Below are positions 31,028-41,811 of a DNA stretch of 64,000 bases, piece after piece; within the stretch, counting starts at the first letter, position 1; the number at the start of each line of letters is the position of its first letter. This DNA comes from Woronichinia naegeliana WA131. Lineage in GTDB: Bacteria > Cyanobacteriota > Cyanobacteriia > Cyanobacteriales > Microcystaceae. The stretch lies in NCBI GenBank assembly GCA_025370055.1, contig CP073041.1, positions 5,116,272-5,180,271 of the forward strand, written 5' to 3'. The translations under genes were made by a program, and so were the position numbers. The notes under the pieces were generated by a model. It was not told where the DNA came from, did no database searches, and saw only the letters and a list, made by a program, of their open reading frames with translations.

Positions 31028-31659
31028 AGAAAGATTAGAAAGATTAGAAAGAGAAATTGAGCGAGCGAAAAAACGTTATCCAGAGGCAACATTGGTCGGG
31101 ATAGCAGACGGGGCAGAATCAAATTGGAAGTTTTTAGAAAAGCAAACGGAAGAACAGATATTAGATTTCTATCATGCCTCTGGTTACTTAGGTGCCTTGG
31201 CAGAAGCGTTGCATCCGAATACAGTGTCAAAACAAAAAGAATGGTTGACTGAAAATTGTCGAGAACTCAAGCATGAAAAAGGAAAAGCAGGAGAACTGCT
31301 AAATCTGATGAAAGAAGTCAAAGAAGAAAAAAGTCATTCTAAGAATCTTACCGAGAAACTACAAGCGGCGATTACTTATTACGAGAATCATCAGCATCAA
31401 ATGGATTATGCTGAATACTTAGAGAAAAAGTATCCGATTGGTTCAGGTGTTACGGAAGCAGCTTGTAAGACGTTGGTCAAACAACGATTATGTTGTTCAG
31501 GAATGCGATGGAAGGAAAAAGGAGCAGGAATTATTTTGAGCCTACGAGCTTTGGTATTGACCAAGGAACGATGGAGTCAATTTTGGGCAAAACTTGATCA
31601 ATATGGGTTCCCTGTAGAACCCTGATTACAACAGCTTTTATCAACTAAAGGTCGCACCC
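31028..31659 (+). pseudogene. ISKra4-A 3' half, inverted partner of 18828-19446
   Basis: Homology begins at ctagaaagattag and runs through the C-terminal half of the transposase (EREIERAKKRYPE to FPVEP, stop 31625) to the element end ATCAACTAAAGGTCGCACCC. An extra 9-bp copy of agattagaa is present at the breakpoint. No duplication partner exists. Confidence 0.9.
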
Positions 31660-32552
31660 ACTGGAAGAAGCAGATATTAAACCTCATCAGTCAGGATACT
31701 GGCTGAATCCCCCCCCTGACCCAAATTTTGAAGAAAAAGTGAGTGATATCTGTCAAGTCTATGAGAGTGCAATTTTAGGAGAGGAAAAGGGAGAAAAGAC
31801 TATTTGTCTAGACGAGATGACGGGAATTCAATCATTAGAGCGGAAAGCACCAGGCCGTCCGATGTCTCAGGGGAAGATTCAAGGTCGAGAATTTGAATAT
31901 ATTCGTCACGGCACTCAAACGTTAATAGCCAGTTTTGATGTGGCCAAGGGTCAAGTAATCTGCTCTACAGTCGGAAATACTCGCACAGAGGCAGACTATT
32001 TAGGGCTTGCTGAAAAAGTCAAAAAACGAAAGAAATGTGGGTTAGGGAAGTATGGACTGAAAAAGCATAGATAACTTATCCTTATGGAAACAAATCAAAA
32101 TACAGATTTTGTTTAATCTATTGTTCCTTTCTGTCTAAAAAGGTCAACACAAATCACTCCTCACAAAAGAGAGGAAAATTAACACCATTTTTCACAAGAA
32201 AAACGACTCTACAACTTTTTACTTTTTGTCTTCTGAAGTAGAGTAGAAAGATTCATTACCAAAAAGTTCATCGCAATTACCGTTTCCGAGGTCTCAGGTA
32301 GTTTGGCCATCACTCGACCAAGACTAAATTTCCTCTTTCCCTGTCCGAATTTACCCTCAATGGCATTACGCACTCTTTCATCTGAGCGTGCCTCTTTCTT
32401 TTTTTCTTTGCTCACCTCTTTCGGCGGTCTTCCCAATCGGGGACCACTCATTCTTATATCCCTTTCTTTACAATAAGCTCGATTCGCTTTTGTTCGATAG
32501 ATTTTATCCACATGAACCGATTCCGGATAACATCCTGTTTCCCTTTTATATT

Positions 32553-33942
32553 GGGTGCGACCTTTAGTTGATAAAAGCTGTTGTAATCAGGGTTCTACAG
32601 GGAACCCATATTGATCAAGTTTTGCCCAAAATTGACTCCATCGTTCCTTGGTCAATACCAAAGCTCGTAGGCTCAAAATAATTCCTGCTCCTTTTTCCTT
32701 CCATCGCATTCCTGAACAACATAATCGTTGTTTGACCAACGTCTTACAAGCTGCTTCCGTAACACCTGAACCAATCGGATACTTTTTCTCTAAGTATTCA
32801 GCATAATCCATTTGATGCTGATGATTCTCGTAATAAGTAATCGCCGCTTGTAGTTTCTCGGTAAGATTCTTAGAATGACTTTTTTCTTCTTTGACTTCTT
32901 TCATCAGATTTAGCAGTTCTCCTGCTTTTCCTTTTTCATGCTTGAGTTCTCGACAATTTTCAGTCAACCATTCTTTTTGTTTTGACACTGTATTCGGATG
33001 CAACGCTTCTGCCAAGGCACCTAAGTAACCAGAGGCATGATAGAAATCTAATATCTGTTCTTCCGTCTGCTTTTCTAAAAACTTCCAATTTGATTCTGCA
33101 CCATCTGCTATACCGACAAATTTTGCCTCTGGATAACGGTTTTTCGCTCGCTCAATTTCTCTTTCCAATCTTTCTAGAAAACTCTTTTTTCCGTACTCTG
33201 GTGCCGCACCTAGATAGATTGTCTGTTGACGTTCTCCCTCACTATCGTATAGGGAAACGGTTCCCACCATTGCTTCACGGTAGCCATCCTCACACATCAG
33301 CATACAGGTTCCATCTAATCCTATTCCCACTGTTGCAATTTGGCTATCCTCCTTGGGCGGGGCATAACTCCACGCTTCTTCTTTTGCCTGTACCACACTT
33401 CCTACTGCTTCACTCAATCTTTGGATATAGGATAGCGCTACTTTTCTACCATGATTTTCTAATAAATCATTTTTCACCTCTTTGCCTGCCATCCCTGACA
33501 TTTTTGAGGATACCTGTTTTGCCAATAATGGCGTTGATGTTATGATTATCCTTGCTTCTCTTTCTAAGGGGCAATACGTTTTTCCTCAAAGGTGAACGCT
33601 GATATACATGACGATTCACTATAACCTCACCATAAGGTGTTTGATATTCTTTCGGTTGCTCTCCCTTACTCTTCCAGATTTCTTCACCGATTTTTAAGGG
33701 TGAACCATCTGTATCTAAATATTTCAAGGCTTCTTTGCTGGCGATGCAACCTACTTCGTTTAAGCCTTTTTGAATATTTATTTCTGTATCCAACATTGAA
33801 CGACTGAGTTCTAATGTTAGTTCTATTTTTATCTTTGAACCCTCTACATTAATTAGTTTTGCTGTCATCATTGTTTCCTCTTTGTCACTTTTCATCTCAT
33901 GTTAACACTTTTCTTTTCCTTCATCAACTAAAGGTCACACCC
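32553..33942 (-). mobile_element. ISKra4-A copy 5 (complete, 1390 bp)
   Basis: The duplication TTTATATT flanks it (32545-32552 and 33943-33950). It is the most divergent full copy, with several substitutions in the centre. Confidence 0.95.
32587..33895 (-). CDS. ISKra4 family transposase (copy 5, two frames)
   Basis: The first frame is 33895-33467 and the second ends at 32587. Differences from the other copies include GERQQTIYLG and PEAKFVGIADG, with clustered silent changes nearby. This suggests a slightly older or separately acquired lineage. The motifs are intact. Confidence 0.87.
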
Positions 33943-35469
33943 TTTATATTCTTCTATTCGCGCTTGTAAATCTCCCGATTCGTTGTAATTATCCCAACTT
34001 AATTTGTCTAAGAAGACAAAGCCATTCACATTACTTGCCGATATTTTAGCTCCAAACTCTACTGCTTTTCCCGCTTTTCCACGCACTATTGGACGCACGT
34101 GAGGTTGGCTTACACTCACAATTCTGTTTTCTACTTTATTTGTCTTTTTTTCATACATTTCTAACTGTTGCTCATACACTTTTCCTATCGTTACAAGCTC
34201 TTCTTGCTCTTTTTTCGTTAGTTTTTCTAACTTTGCTCCCTCTTCTATCATTTTTTCTATATCAGACAAGTTTCTTTTTATATATCCTAGTTGTTTTTTT
34301 GTTCCTTTTCTTCTTTCTTTTTTTGACACACGACGTTTTTTTGCTATGGCTAAGTACTCTTTTCTTGCCACTTCCCTATAAGTCCTCGGCTTTTCTTTCC
34401 TTTTCTCTTTTATTTCTTCATACAGCTTATCTATTATTTTTTCTGTTTTTTCTCTGGCATCATTCAATATTCCTATATCCGTTGGATATTTTATATCTGC
34501 TGGTGTACAAGTCGCATCTAACAATAACTTTCCTTCATTTTCTTTTTTTTCTGACGCTACACCCGTCGCTTTTTTTTCTATTTCTTTATTAATTTTATTT
34601 ATTAATTCCATTCCTATTTTTTTACGAAAATGAACCATCATTGACGCATTAAATGCTTCTTTGCTACTATAGCTTTCCATTCCTATAAAGTACTGTAAAT
34701 AAGGGTTCTCTTTTATTTGTTCTACTGTTTCTCTGTCACTTTTTCCTGAAATTTCTTTGATAATTAATGCTCCTAATGCCATTCTAAATGATTTGGCTGG
34801 GGCTCCTTTTTTTTCTGTGAAGTTTTTTGCATATTCTTCCTCATATTCTTCCCAAAGAATCATTTTTGACATTTCTATCCAACGATTTTCTTCGTCTAAC
34901 TGCCCGCCGAACAGATTTTTCAAGTTTTCTGGTGTTTCAATTGAGTACTGTTGCTTTCGGTACATCTGCTTTCTCTCTTCTTAATGCAATGGTTTTGAGG
35001 CATTCTACCCTATTTTCGTGCATTCTAGCGGTTCTTAATTCGCCTACTATTTTTCTCCGTAAAGGTTTCAGCTTTTTTCAGCAAGCCCTATTTAAGCCAT
35101 ATCCAAAAAACCATTGCCACCAGCCCTGATGTAGCAAAATGGCACTTGAGCATGGATTGCCTAAATACCCATCAGTCAGAATCTTTGGTTCGCTATGTAG
35201 CAGAATTTGAGGGACTTAATCTTGAATTAGGAGAGAAGGGCAAGAGTGGCATCCTTCAATCAATGGCGAGTAGAGCAACTTTTCTCAGTGACCCCAATCA
35301 TCGAATTGTTTTTCACTTCACACCGAAGCATTGTTCATGGCTCAATCAAATTGAGATTTGGTTTGGTATTTTAATGCGTAAGTTACTGAAACGAGGAAAT
35401 TTTCTCAGTCAAGATGATCTAAGAACGCAAATTCTTGAATTCATCGACTATTTTAACCGCACTATGGCG

Positions 35470-36918
35470 CATCCGTGTCAACTTAAAGGAATGGGTTCCC
35501 AAATTTGTTGATTGAGAGCGGCCTTTTCTCGATGTCGCTTTCTCTCAGCTTTGACCAAACCAAATAACTTAGCACGTTCAGCCAGATAGGTTACTGTATC
35601 AGGCTTTTCTCCTCTAGCAATAGCCTTCGCTACATAGTATAGACTCCGAAACACCATCTCTACTGAGATTTTTTCTTTCGGTTGATTTAGAGCAATCGCC
35701 ACTTCCCCTACCAATTGATTTAAGACCGTATAGAAAATCAAAGTGCAAATAATCTGGATTTGGACACCATTCTTATTCCCTACCCATAAATAGGCTAGTC
35801 CTAAAAGTCTTTTCGTTAATAAAAAGGCTTCTTCGATTGTCCATCGTCTTCGATATAAATCACAGACCTCTTCGGCGGACAGTTGTTCGGGAGACAACAC
35901 ATTTGTTAAATACTGATACCAGATTGTTCCCCATAATACTGAGACTAATCTCACCGGATGCTTGCAAGGATTAGAACGGTAATTTCCCATAATGATAATC
36001 TCATCTCTGTAATGACTACCTTGAGACAATACTTGTTTGGTTTTGTAAGATGTACCCGCTCTAAATCTGGTTAGAAAAAACTTTTTAGCTTCTGTTAACA
36101 AATCAAACCACACAAAGCTAAAAAATCCCATATCTACGAGAATTAAACCATTTTCTGGTAATTTAGCTGCCAATTCTTCACACCATATTTTATCATTTGA
36201 TTTATCATTTTCTGTGTACCATAAAGTAACGGGTCTTTGGGTAAAGGCTTCCACTACCATCATTATTTTACCCCCCAATTTACTCTTTTCTTCTTTACTT
36301 ATTTTCATATTTTTCCTTATCTGCTCTAGCGTTTAGCCATCTGCTATCCACACTGCACTAAACTTTTCTCTTATTTTTTCCCATTTTTCTCCTACTTGGA
36401 GCTTCTTCCCTTTTTCGGCTGCTTTTTCTAACACTCCTTTTAGTAATATTGCAAATATTTCGGCTGGCACATTCATCATTCTTTTTGATACTGCCTGTTT
36501 GCTTACTTTTAATGATGCTACCCATAGCAATCCCTCTTCCTCTAACAGTCTTACCGCTTCACTTATACCCGCTATTTGACGATACACTATACTTAACACT
36601 AATGCCACCATTACTGGTAAATTTAGCACCCTATCTCTCATCATTTTCTCATGAGTTCCCTGTAAATATTTTAATGGTGTAAACATTGTGGGTTCTAGTA
36701 ATTCAAACAACTCTTTTGTTATTTCAGGGATTTCTACCCCTGGCTGATTTGTCTTACGACGTAAGTCTGGGTTTCCTTTTCTCCGAGGATGTTGTCTTGC
36801 CATTTGTTTTTTGCTCACTTTTTTATATACTAACCTTTTTTTCAGCCTACTCTTACTTCCGCCTGCTTTTAGGCTAATCTTTTGTGAGTAGGCATTTTGG
36901 CTTAAGTTGACACCAATG
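35470..36918 (-). mobile_element. IS4-family element (1449 bp), nested in IS630
   Basis: The ends are CATCCGTGTCAACTTAA and the inverse TTAAGTTGACACCAATG. The 9-bp duplication ACTATGGCG flanks it (35461-35469 and 36919-36927). Removing it restores the IS630 C-terminus FNRTMAKPFRWTYRG. Confidence 0.9.
35478..36818 (-). pseudogene. IS4 family transposase with an in-frame stop
   Basis: The N-terminal 161 codons (MSKKQMARQHPRRKGNPDLR ... FSAVWIADG) are followed by TAA. The same frame then continues TLEQIRKNMKISKEEKSK to RRRWTIEEAFLLTKRLLGL and LNQQIWEPIPLS. The DG-stop-TLE context corresponds to the usual IS4 DGSTLE motif, so a Ser codon has become a stop. The first catalytic Asp is in that motif and the Glu region is RWTIEEAF. 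It is a single-lesion pseudogene. Confidence 0.9.
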
Positions 36919-37011
36919 ACTATGGCGAAGCCCTTTCGATGGACGTATCGGGGGAAGGTTTTGGCTGCTTAAATTTTATAGCACCCAAACTTACGCCTTG
37001 GACTACTGGAC

Positions 37012-37591
37012 TACTAGCCATTTGTTGGATTCCTTTTCCTCTATTGGTAGTTTCTGGTAGTTTCTTTCCTCCTTACTGGGGCGCGATTCTTCACGATTCC
37101 ACAATTGCACCGAACTTATTCCCAAGGGAAAGCCATTTTCGCCATTTAGTACTAGCGTCGGATGCAGAAAAAAGCCTATGTCTCGGTTATTTCCCACTAC
37201 TCCCTGCCCTTCTGTCTTCAGTCGTCCTCTGTGTGCCTCCAAGTTAATTTCACTCGTATCATTTACTGCTAATACGTGTAAGCCTTCTACTTGCTGCTCA
37301 CAATGCTCTGATAAGCTTTGTATTAGCTCTGATACTGTCACCTTGTCATTCTCCAAAAAGCGGTAGTAACCTACTTGCTCGGCACGGTTTTTGCTCATTT
37401 GACGGATGTTTACCGATTGCTTCCGTAACATTGCGACCTACAATTCCGCCCCCTTTTTACTAAGCGTGGGTCTCCAAATGCTTTTCCTTTTGCCTGTTCA
37501 GCGTGAATGAGTATCGGGTTGGTCATTTTTCAGTCCTCTTTTTAGTGGTTTTTCCCTTTTTCTAGTTTACACTCGACTTGTGTGTACACAG
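37012..37591 (-). pseudogene. Tn5-like IS4-family element 2, N-terminal part
   Basis: The minus strand from about 37526 reads MTNPILIHAEQAKGKAFGDP. It is then frameshifted near a G run, with a stop, and resumes as QSVNIRQMSKNRAEQVGYYR, AVNDTSEINLEAHRGRL and EEKESNKWLV (to 37014). The IS630 element interrupts it there. The next residues SAAKSQNYL lie at 17658-17630, where IS-A copy A1 cuts the rest off. The right terminus is probably tgtgtacacag at 37591. Inactive. Confidence 0.82.
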
Positions 37592-37744
37592 TAGCCCCAA
37601 AGGAAGGGAAAAAAGGCACAAAAAAAGAGAAGACTACTCTGGTCACCAAAATGGCGGACCTTTGCGTTACCTACGCGGAGGCAGGGAGCTATGTAATTTT
37701 GGATGCTTATTTCGCTTGCAAACCAGTGCTCAAAAGTTTTCGCC
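37592..37744 (+). pseudogene. Fragment of the unassigned DDE transposase (second copy)
   Basis: The plus strand encodes TTLVTKMADLCVTYAEAGSY and VILDAYFACKPVLKSFR. This is the same segment as at 25400-25429 and 26828-26900, with substitutions. It is bounded by Tn5-like element 2 on the left and the ISNCY-like element on the right. Confidence 0.85.
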
Positions 37745-38226
37745 CAGCAATTCCAAATTCAAATGGTATAAATAGAGACAGAAAAACTTTGACCTATAGG
37801 AAGTTATGAATAAAGAGAAAAGTGTCTACTGATTTTGCAGAGAGAAAGATGGAAGTAAACGACCTAAGTTTTGACGGAATCGTTCACTGTTTAAACGAGG
37901 TCATTGGGAAGATAGATGACCCCCGTTCGGTTAGTAATGCAACGAAATATAGTCTAAGAGAGGCGATACTGGGGGCATTTGCCGCCTTTTTTATGCAAAA
38001 TGAGTCATTTTTAGAGTACCAACGTCAGCTTAACAGCCGTTGTGGGCGAGATAATGCTCAGAGCTTGTTTGGACTAGAAAAAATACCAACAGTAGAACAG
38101 ATTCGCAACATTGTGGATGGGGTAGCAGCGAGTAGTCTATTCCCTTTGTTTGGGTTAATTTACCAAGCATTGAGGAGCATGGGATTCTTGAAAGCCTATG
38201 AAATATTGAGGGGAAATCTTCTAGTA

Positions 38227-39413
38227 AGCTGTCATCAGTTTAACTTGCAATAATACTTGAGCCCTTGTTTTTGATTTTACGTCCCCAACATATTGTCAAT
38301 CCACCTTCATTAAGAAGTTTATGGATGAGAGATTCTAATTCTTCAATTGATTTGAATAATTTATTTGCAATATATTCTTTTGCTGAATGCCATACCAATT
38401 CCATTAAATTATAATCGGGACTATAGGGGGGTAAAAACTCCAAAATAATGTTTGGCATTTCTTCCGTGCTCTCGTCTAGAATTTCTTGCTTTTTGTGGAA
38501 GCTCGCATTATCTAAAATAATCACAATCTTCGGACCATTCTTTTCAAAGTCTTCTTTTTTATTTCCTTGTTCTATCCATTCTCTTTGTATGTCTTTGTAA
38601 AATTTTAATAATACACTCTTGAAGTTCTGAGAGTTACCAGTGGGAATCAAATCAACCCACCGTTTTTTGTCAGTATATCTAATACCACCCATTACATTGA
38701 CTCTTCCTTTTCTTCTATCTCCCCTCACTTTTTTACGCTTTCCTTTTTTTGTCCAATGTTTTCTCCGTATTACTCTTAAGCTGAAGCCACTTTCATCCCA
38801 AAACCATATCTGGATTGATTCTGGCTTTTCTTTCAAAAGCTTCTTGTACTCTTCAACTTTCTTTCTAAATTCCTCTCTTTTTTGCTCATCTTTTTTATCT
38901 TCTAGACTATATTTTGCCCAGATGTAGACAAATCGCTTTTTTTTAAGCATATTTCTAAGTTGTGTATTTCCTAACAATATACCCGTTTCTTTTTCCATAT
39001 GAGTTGATAGTCTTGCTACTGTCCAACGTCCAAATTCATATCCAAACTCTTCAGGCTCTTTGATTATTATCTCCGTCAATTTCTCTATGTATTCTTCTGT
39101 TACTTTCCTGTGATTTCCTTTTTTTCTTTTGTCTCTTAAGCTTTCTATCTCTTTCGGATTTCCATTATTGCACCAGTACCACACTTGTCGTTTGCAACAT
39201 CCTAATAATCCTGATATTTCATCATACGTTTTTCCTTCATTTCTCAGTAACATAATCAATATTCTCTCTCTTGTAACTGCGTGCTCTTCCGTTTTAAGGG
39301 CTTTTTGTAGCTCTTTCTTGGTCTTTTGGTCTAAGAAGTTTAACGTCAGCATAGTCATACAAAAAAGTAAGTCTATATATTCTACCTTATATCCACTTAG
39401 AGTGATGACAGCT
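38227..39413 (-). mobile_element. IS630-family element 2 (complete, 1187 bp)
   Basis: The ends are AGCTGTCATCA and TGATGACAGCT, with a TA duplication (38225-38226 and 39414-39415). Excision restores GNLLVAMDGT in the host transposase. Confidence 0.94.
38240..39358 (-). CDS. IS630 family transposase (intact)
   Basis: A 372-aa protein. The N-terminal helix-turn-helix region is TYDEISGLLGCCKRQVWYWC. The DDE_3 domain has WFWDESGFSLRV, IVIILDNASFHKKQ and FLPPYSPDYNLMELVW, carrying the Asp, Asp and Glu residues. The start used is MTMLTLNF; MLTLNF two codons on is equally possible. The C-terminal tail reaches almost to the inverted repeat, as is common in this family. No lesion is seen, so it is probably active. 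Confidence 0.92.
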   Translation of the reverse strand: MTMLTLNFLDQKTKKELQKALKTEEHAVTRERILIMLLRNEGKTYDEISGLLGCCKRQVWYWCNNGNPKEIESLRDKRKKGNHRKVTEEYIEKLTEIIIKEPEEFGYEFGRWTVARLSTHMEKETGILLGNTQLRNMLKKKRFVYIWAKYSLEDKKDEQKREEFRKKVEEYKKLLKEKPESIQIWFWDESGFSLRVIRRKHWTKKGKRKKVRGDRRKGRVNVMGGIRYTDKKRWVDLIPTGNSQNFKSVLLKFYKDIQREWIEQGNKKEDFEKNGPKIVIILDNASFHKKQEILDESTEEMPNIILEFLPPYSPDYNLMELVWHSAKEYIANKLFKSIEELESLIHKLLNEGGLTICWGRKIKNKGSSIIAS

Positions 39414-40117
39414 TAGCAATGGATGGGACAAATTACTACAGTTCGGAAAAAGTAAATTGTCCATGCTGTTCAACCAAAACGTCAAAACAGGGAAAAGTCA
39501 CCTACTTCCATCAGGCATTATTGCCCGTGATTGTTTCCCCAGACCATGAATCAGTTTTTTCCTTACCCCCTGAATTTATTACCCCTCAAGACGGGTCTGA
39601 AAAGCAAGATTGTGAGCAAAATGCGGCGAAACGTTGGATAAGTAACCATGCTAGTTTGTTTGCGGGACAGAAGATAACTCTGCTAGGGGATGACTTGTAC
39701 AGTCGTCAGCCCACTTGTCAGCACTGTCTCGACCACAATTTCAACTTTATCTTCGTCTGTTTACCGACTTCTCATCCCACACTCTATGAATGGTTAAACT
39801 ATTTAGAAGCTAATGGAGAAGTCAAAACCACTCAACACCGACGTTGGAATGGGAAGTATTTCGAGATTTGGGGTCGTGTTCTAAACCTGTGGAAAAGAGT
39901 AATAATAAATAGGGCTTGCTGAAAAAGTCAAAAAACGAAAGAAATGTGGGTTAGGGAAGTATGGACTGAAAAAGCATAGATAACTTATCCTTATAGAAAC
40001 AAATCAAAATACAGATTTTGTTTAATCTATTGTTCCTTTCTGTCTAAAAAGGTCAACACAAATCACTCCTCACAAAAGAGAGGAAAATTAACACCATTTT
40101 TCACAAGAAAAACGACT

Positions 40118-41656
40118 CTACAACTTTTTACTTTTTGTTTTCTTTTTTGTCTTCTGAAGTAGAGTAGAAAGATTCATTACCAAAAAGTTCATCGCAATTA
40201 CCGTTTCCGAGGTCTCAGGTAGTTTGGCCATCACTCGACCAAGACTAAATTTCCTCTTTCCCTGTCCGAATTTACCCTCAATGGCATTACGCACTCTTTC
40301 ATCTGAGCGTGCCTCTTTCTTTTTTTCTTTGCTCACCTCTTTCGGCGGTCTTCCCAATCGGGGACCACTCATTCTTATATCCCTTTCTTTACAATAAGCT
40401 CGATTCGCTTTTGTTCGATAGATTTTATCCACATGAACCGATTCCGGATAACATCCTGTTTCCCTTTTATATTCTTCTATTCGCGCTTGTAAATCTCCCG
40501 ATTCGTTGTAATTATCCCAACTTAATTTGTCTAAGAAGACAAAGCCATTCACATTACTTGCCGATATTTTAGCTCCAAACTCTACTGCTTTTCCCGCTTT
40601 TCCACGCACTATTGGACGCACGTGAGGTTGGCTTACACTCACGATTCTGTTTTCTACTTTATTTGTCTTTTTTTCATACATTTCTAACTGTTGCTCATAC
40701 ACTTTTCCTATCGTTACAAGCTCTTCTTGCTCTTTTTTCGTTAGTTTTTCTAACTTTGCTCCCTCTTCTATCATTTTTTCTATATGAGACAAGTTTCTTT
40801 TTATATATCCTAGTTGTTTTTTTGTTCCTTTTCTTCTTTCTTTTTTTGACACACGACGTTTTTTTGCTATGGCTAAGTACTCTTTTCTTGCCACTTCCCT
40901 ATAAGTCCTCGGCTTTTCTTTCCTTTTCTCTTTTATTTCTTCATATCGCTTATCTATCTGGAGAGTGCGAAGTTCTCTGTCAGACATTTTGACAAAATGC
41001 CTAAAAGCCTTGCATTGAAAGCCTTTCAGCGATTGTGAGTCTGGAAGAGGGGTGAAGGACGTTAGGGGCTGAAACCCTAGTAAACTCGTTGATTTTCCTA
41101 GAACTTCGCACTGTCCAGTTATCTATTATTTTTTCTGTTTTTTCTCTTGCATCATTCAATATTCCTATATCCGTTGGATATTTTATATCTGCTGGTGTAC
41201 AAGTCGCATCTAACAATAACTTTCCTTCATTTTCTTTTTTTCTGACGCTACACCCGTCGCTTTTTTTTCTATTTCTTTATTAATTTTATTTATTAATTCC
41301 ATTCCTATTTTTTTACGAAAATGAACCATCATTGACGCATTAAATGCTTCTTTGCTACTATAGCTTTCCATTCCTATAAAGTACTGTAAATAAGGGTTCT
41401 CTTTTATTTGTTCTACTGTTTCTCTGTCACTTTTTCCTGAAATTTCTTTGATAATTAATGCTCCTAATGCCATTCTAAATGATTTGGCTGGGGCTCCTTT
41501 TTTTTCTGTGAAGTTTTTTGCATATTCTTCCTCATATTCTTCCCAAAGAATCATTTTTGACATTTCTATCCAACGATTTTCTTCGTCTAACTGCCCGCCG
41601 AACAGATTTTTCAAGTTTTCTGGTGTTTCAATTGAGTACTGTTGCTTTCGGTACAT
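40118..41656 (-). pseudogene. IS-A transposase A7, multiple lesions
   Basis: The N-terminal frame (41656-41210) runs off after SEKKKMKESYC because one A is missing from the A run after GVASEKK. The MITE at 40958-41118 splits the middle. A 12-bp duplication near the C-terminus changes KTKSKKL to KTKKKTKSKKL. It is the most degraded of the IS-A copies. Confidence 0.92.
40958..41118. mobile_element. 161-bp MITE
   Basis: Inverted ends CTGGAGAGTGCGAAGTTCT and AGAACTTCGCACTGTCCAG bound a non-coding core. The 8-bp duplication TTATCTAT flanks it (40950-40957 and 41119-41126). The ends resemble those of the DDE element at 23330 (CTGGACAGTGGGAAGTTCT), so that transposase family probably mobilises it. 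Confidence 0.9.
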
Positions 41657-41811
41657 CTGCTTTCTCTCTTCTTAATGCAATGGTTTTGAGGCATTCTACC
41701 CTATTTTCGTGCATTCTAGCAGTTCTTAATTCGCCTACTATTTTTCTCCGTAAAGGTTTCAGCTTTTTTCAGCAAGCCCTAAATAAATGTAAATCTTAAA
41801 ATTGGTGTGCC

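Larger units (their letters stand above)
32209..34965 (-). pseudogene. IS-A transposase A6, split by ISKra4-A
   Basis: The N-terminal piece is 34965-33943 (MYRKQQYSIETPEN to ARIEEYK). The C-terminal piece is 32552-32209 (RETGCYPESVHVDKIYRT to KTKSKKL). The split follows EEYK. It is otherwise intact. Confidence 0.9.
32003..35088 (-). mobile_element. IS-A copy A6 carrying ISKra4-A copy 5
   Basis: The duplication TATTTA flanks it (31997-32002 and 35089-35094). Its length without ISKra4-A (1390 + 8 bp) is 1688 bp. It is inserted in the IS630 transposase between codons of EADYL and SHIQ. Confidence 0.94.
31660..36972 (+). pseudogene. IS630 transposase C-terminal part, split by two IS
   Basis: Pieces are 31660-32002 (LEEADIKPHQSGYWLN, TICLDEMTGIQSLERKAPG), 35095-35469 (SHIQKTIATSPDVAKWHL, HFTPKHCSWLNQIEIWFG) and 36928-36972 (KPFRWTYRGKVLAA with stop). 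IS-A copy A6 and an IS4 element separate them. LDEMTG and WLNQIE hold the first Asp and the Glu of the DDE fold. The N-terminal start is at 17741. Confidence 0.9.
17659..37011 (+). mobile_element. IS630-family element 1, expanded to 19.35 kb by internal insertions
   Basis: The left end (AGTAGTCTAAGGCGTAAGTT, from about 17662) and right end (AACTTACGCCTTGGACTACT, about 36989-37008) are inverted repeats. The flanks give a TA duplication. The sequences outside are both parts of one Tn5-like transposase gene: the minus strand reads NKWLV before 37012 and SAAKSQNYL across 17658-17630. This shows that everything between 17659 and 37011 lies within one IS630 insertion. Transposase pieces are at 17741, 31660, 35095 and 36928. 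Confidence 0.8.
39912..41779 (-). mobile_element. IS-A copy A7 (decayed, carries a MITE)
   Basis: The duplication TAAATA flanks it (39906-39911 and 41780-41785). Its length equals 1688 bp plus a 12-bp insertion, minus one base, plus a 161-bp MITE with its 8-bp duplication. Confidence 0.94.

Noticed and set aside
30841-31029. A small ORF in the plasmid tail
   Set aside because: Basic, unstructured translation with no homology or ribosome site. It runs into the ISKra4-A fragment.
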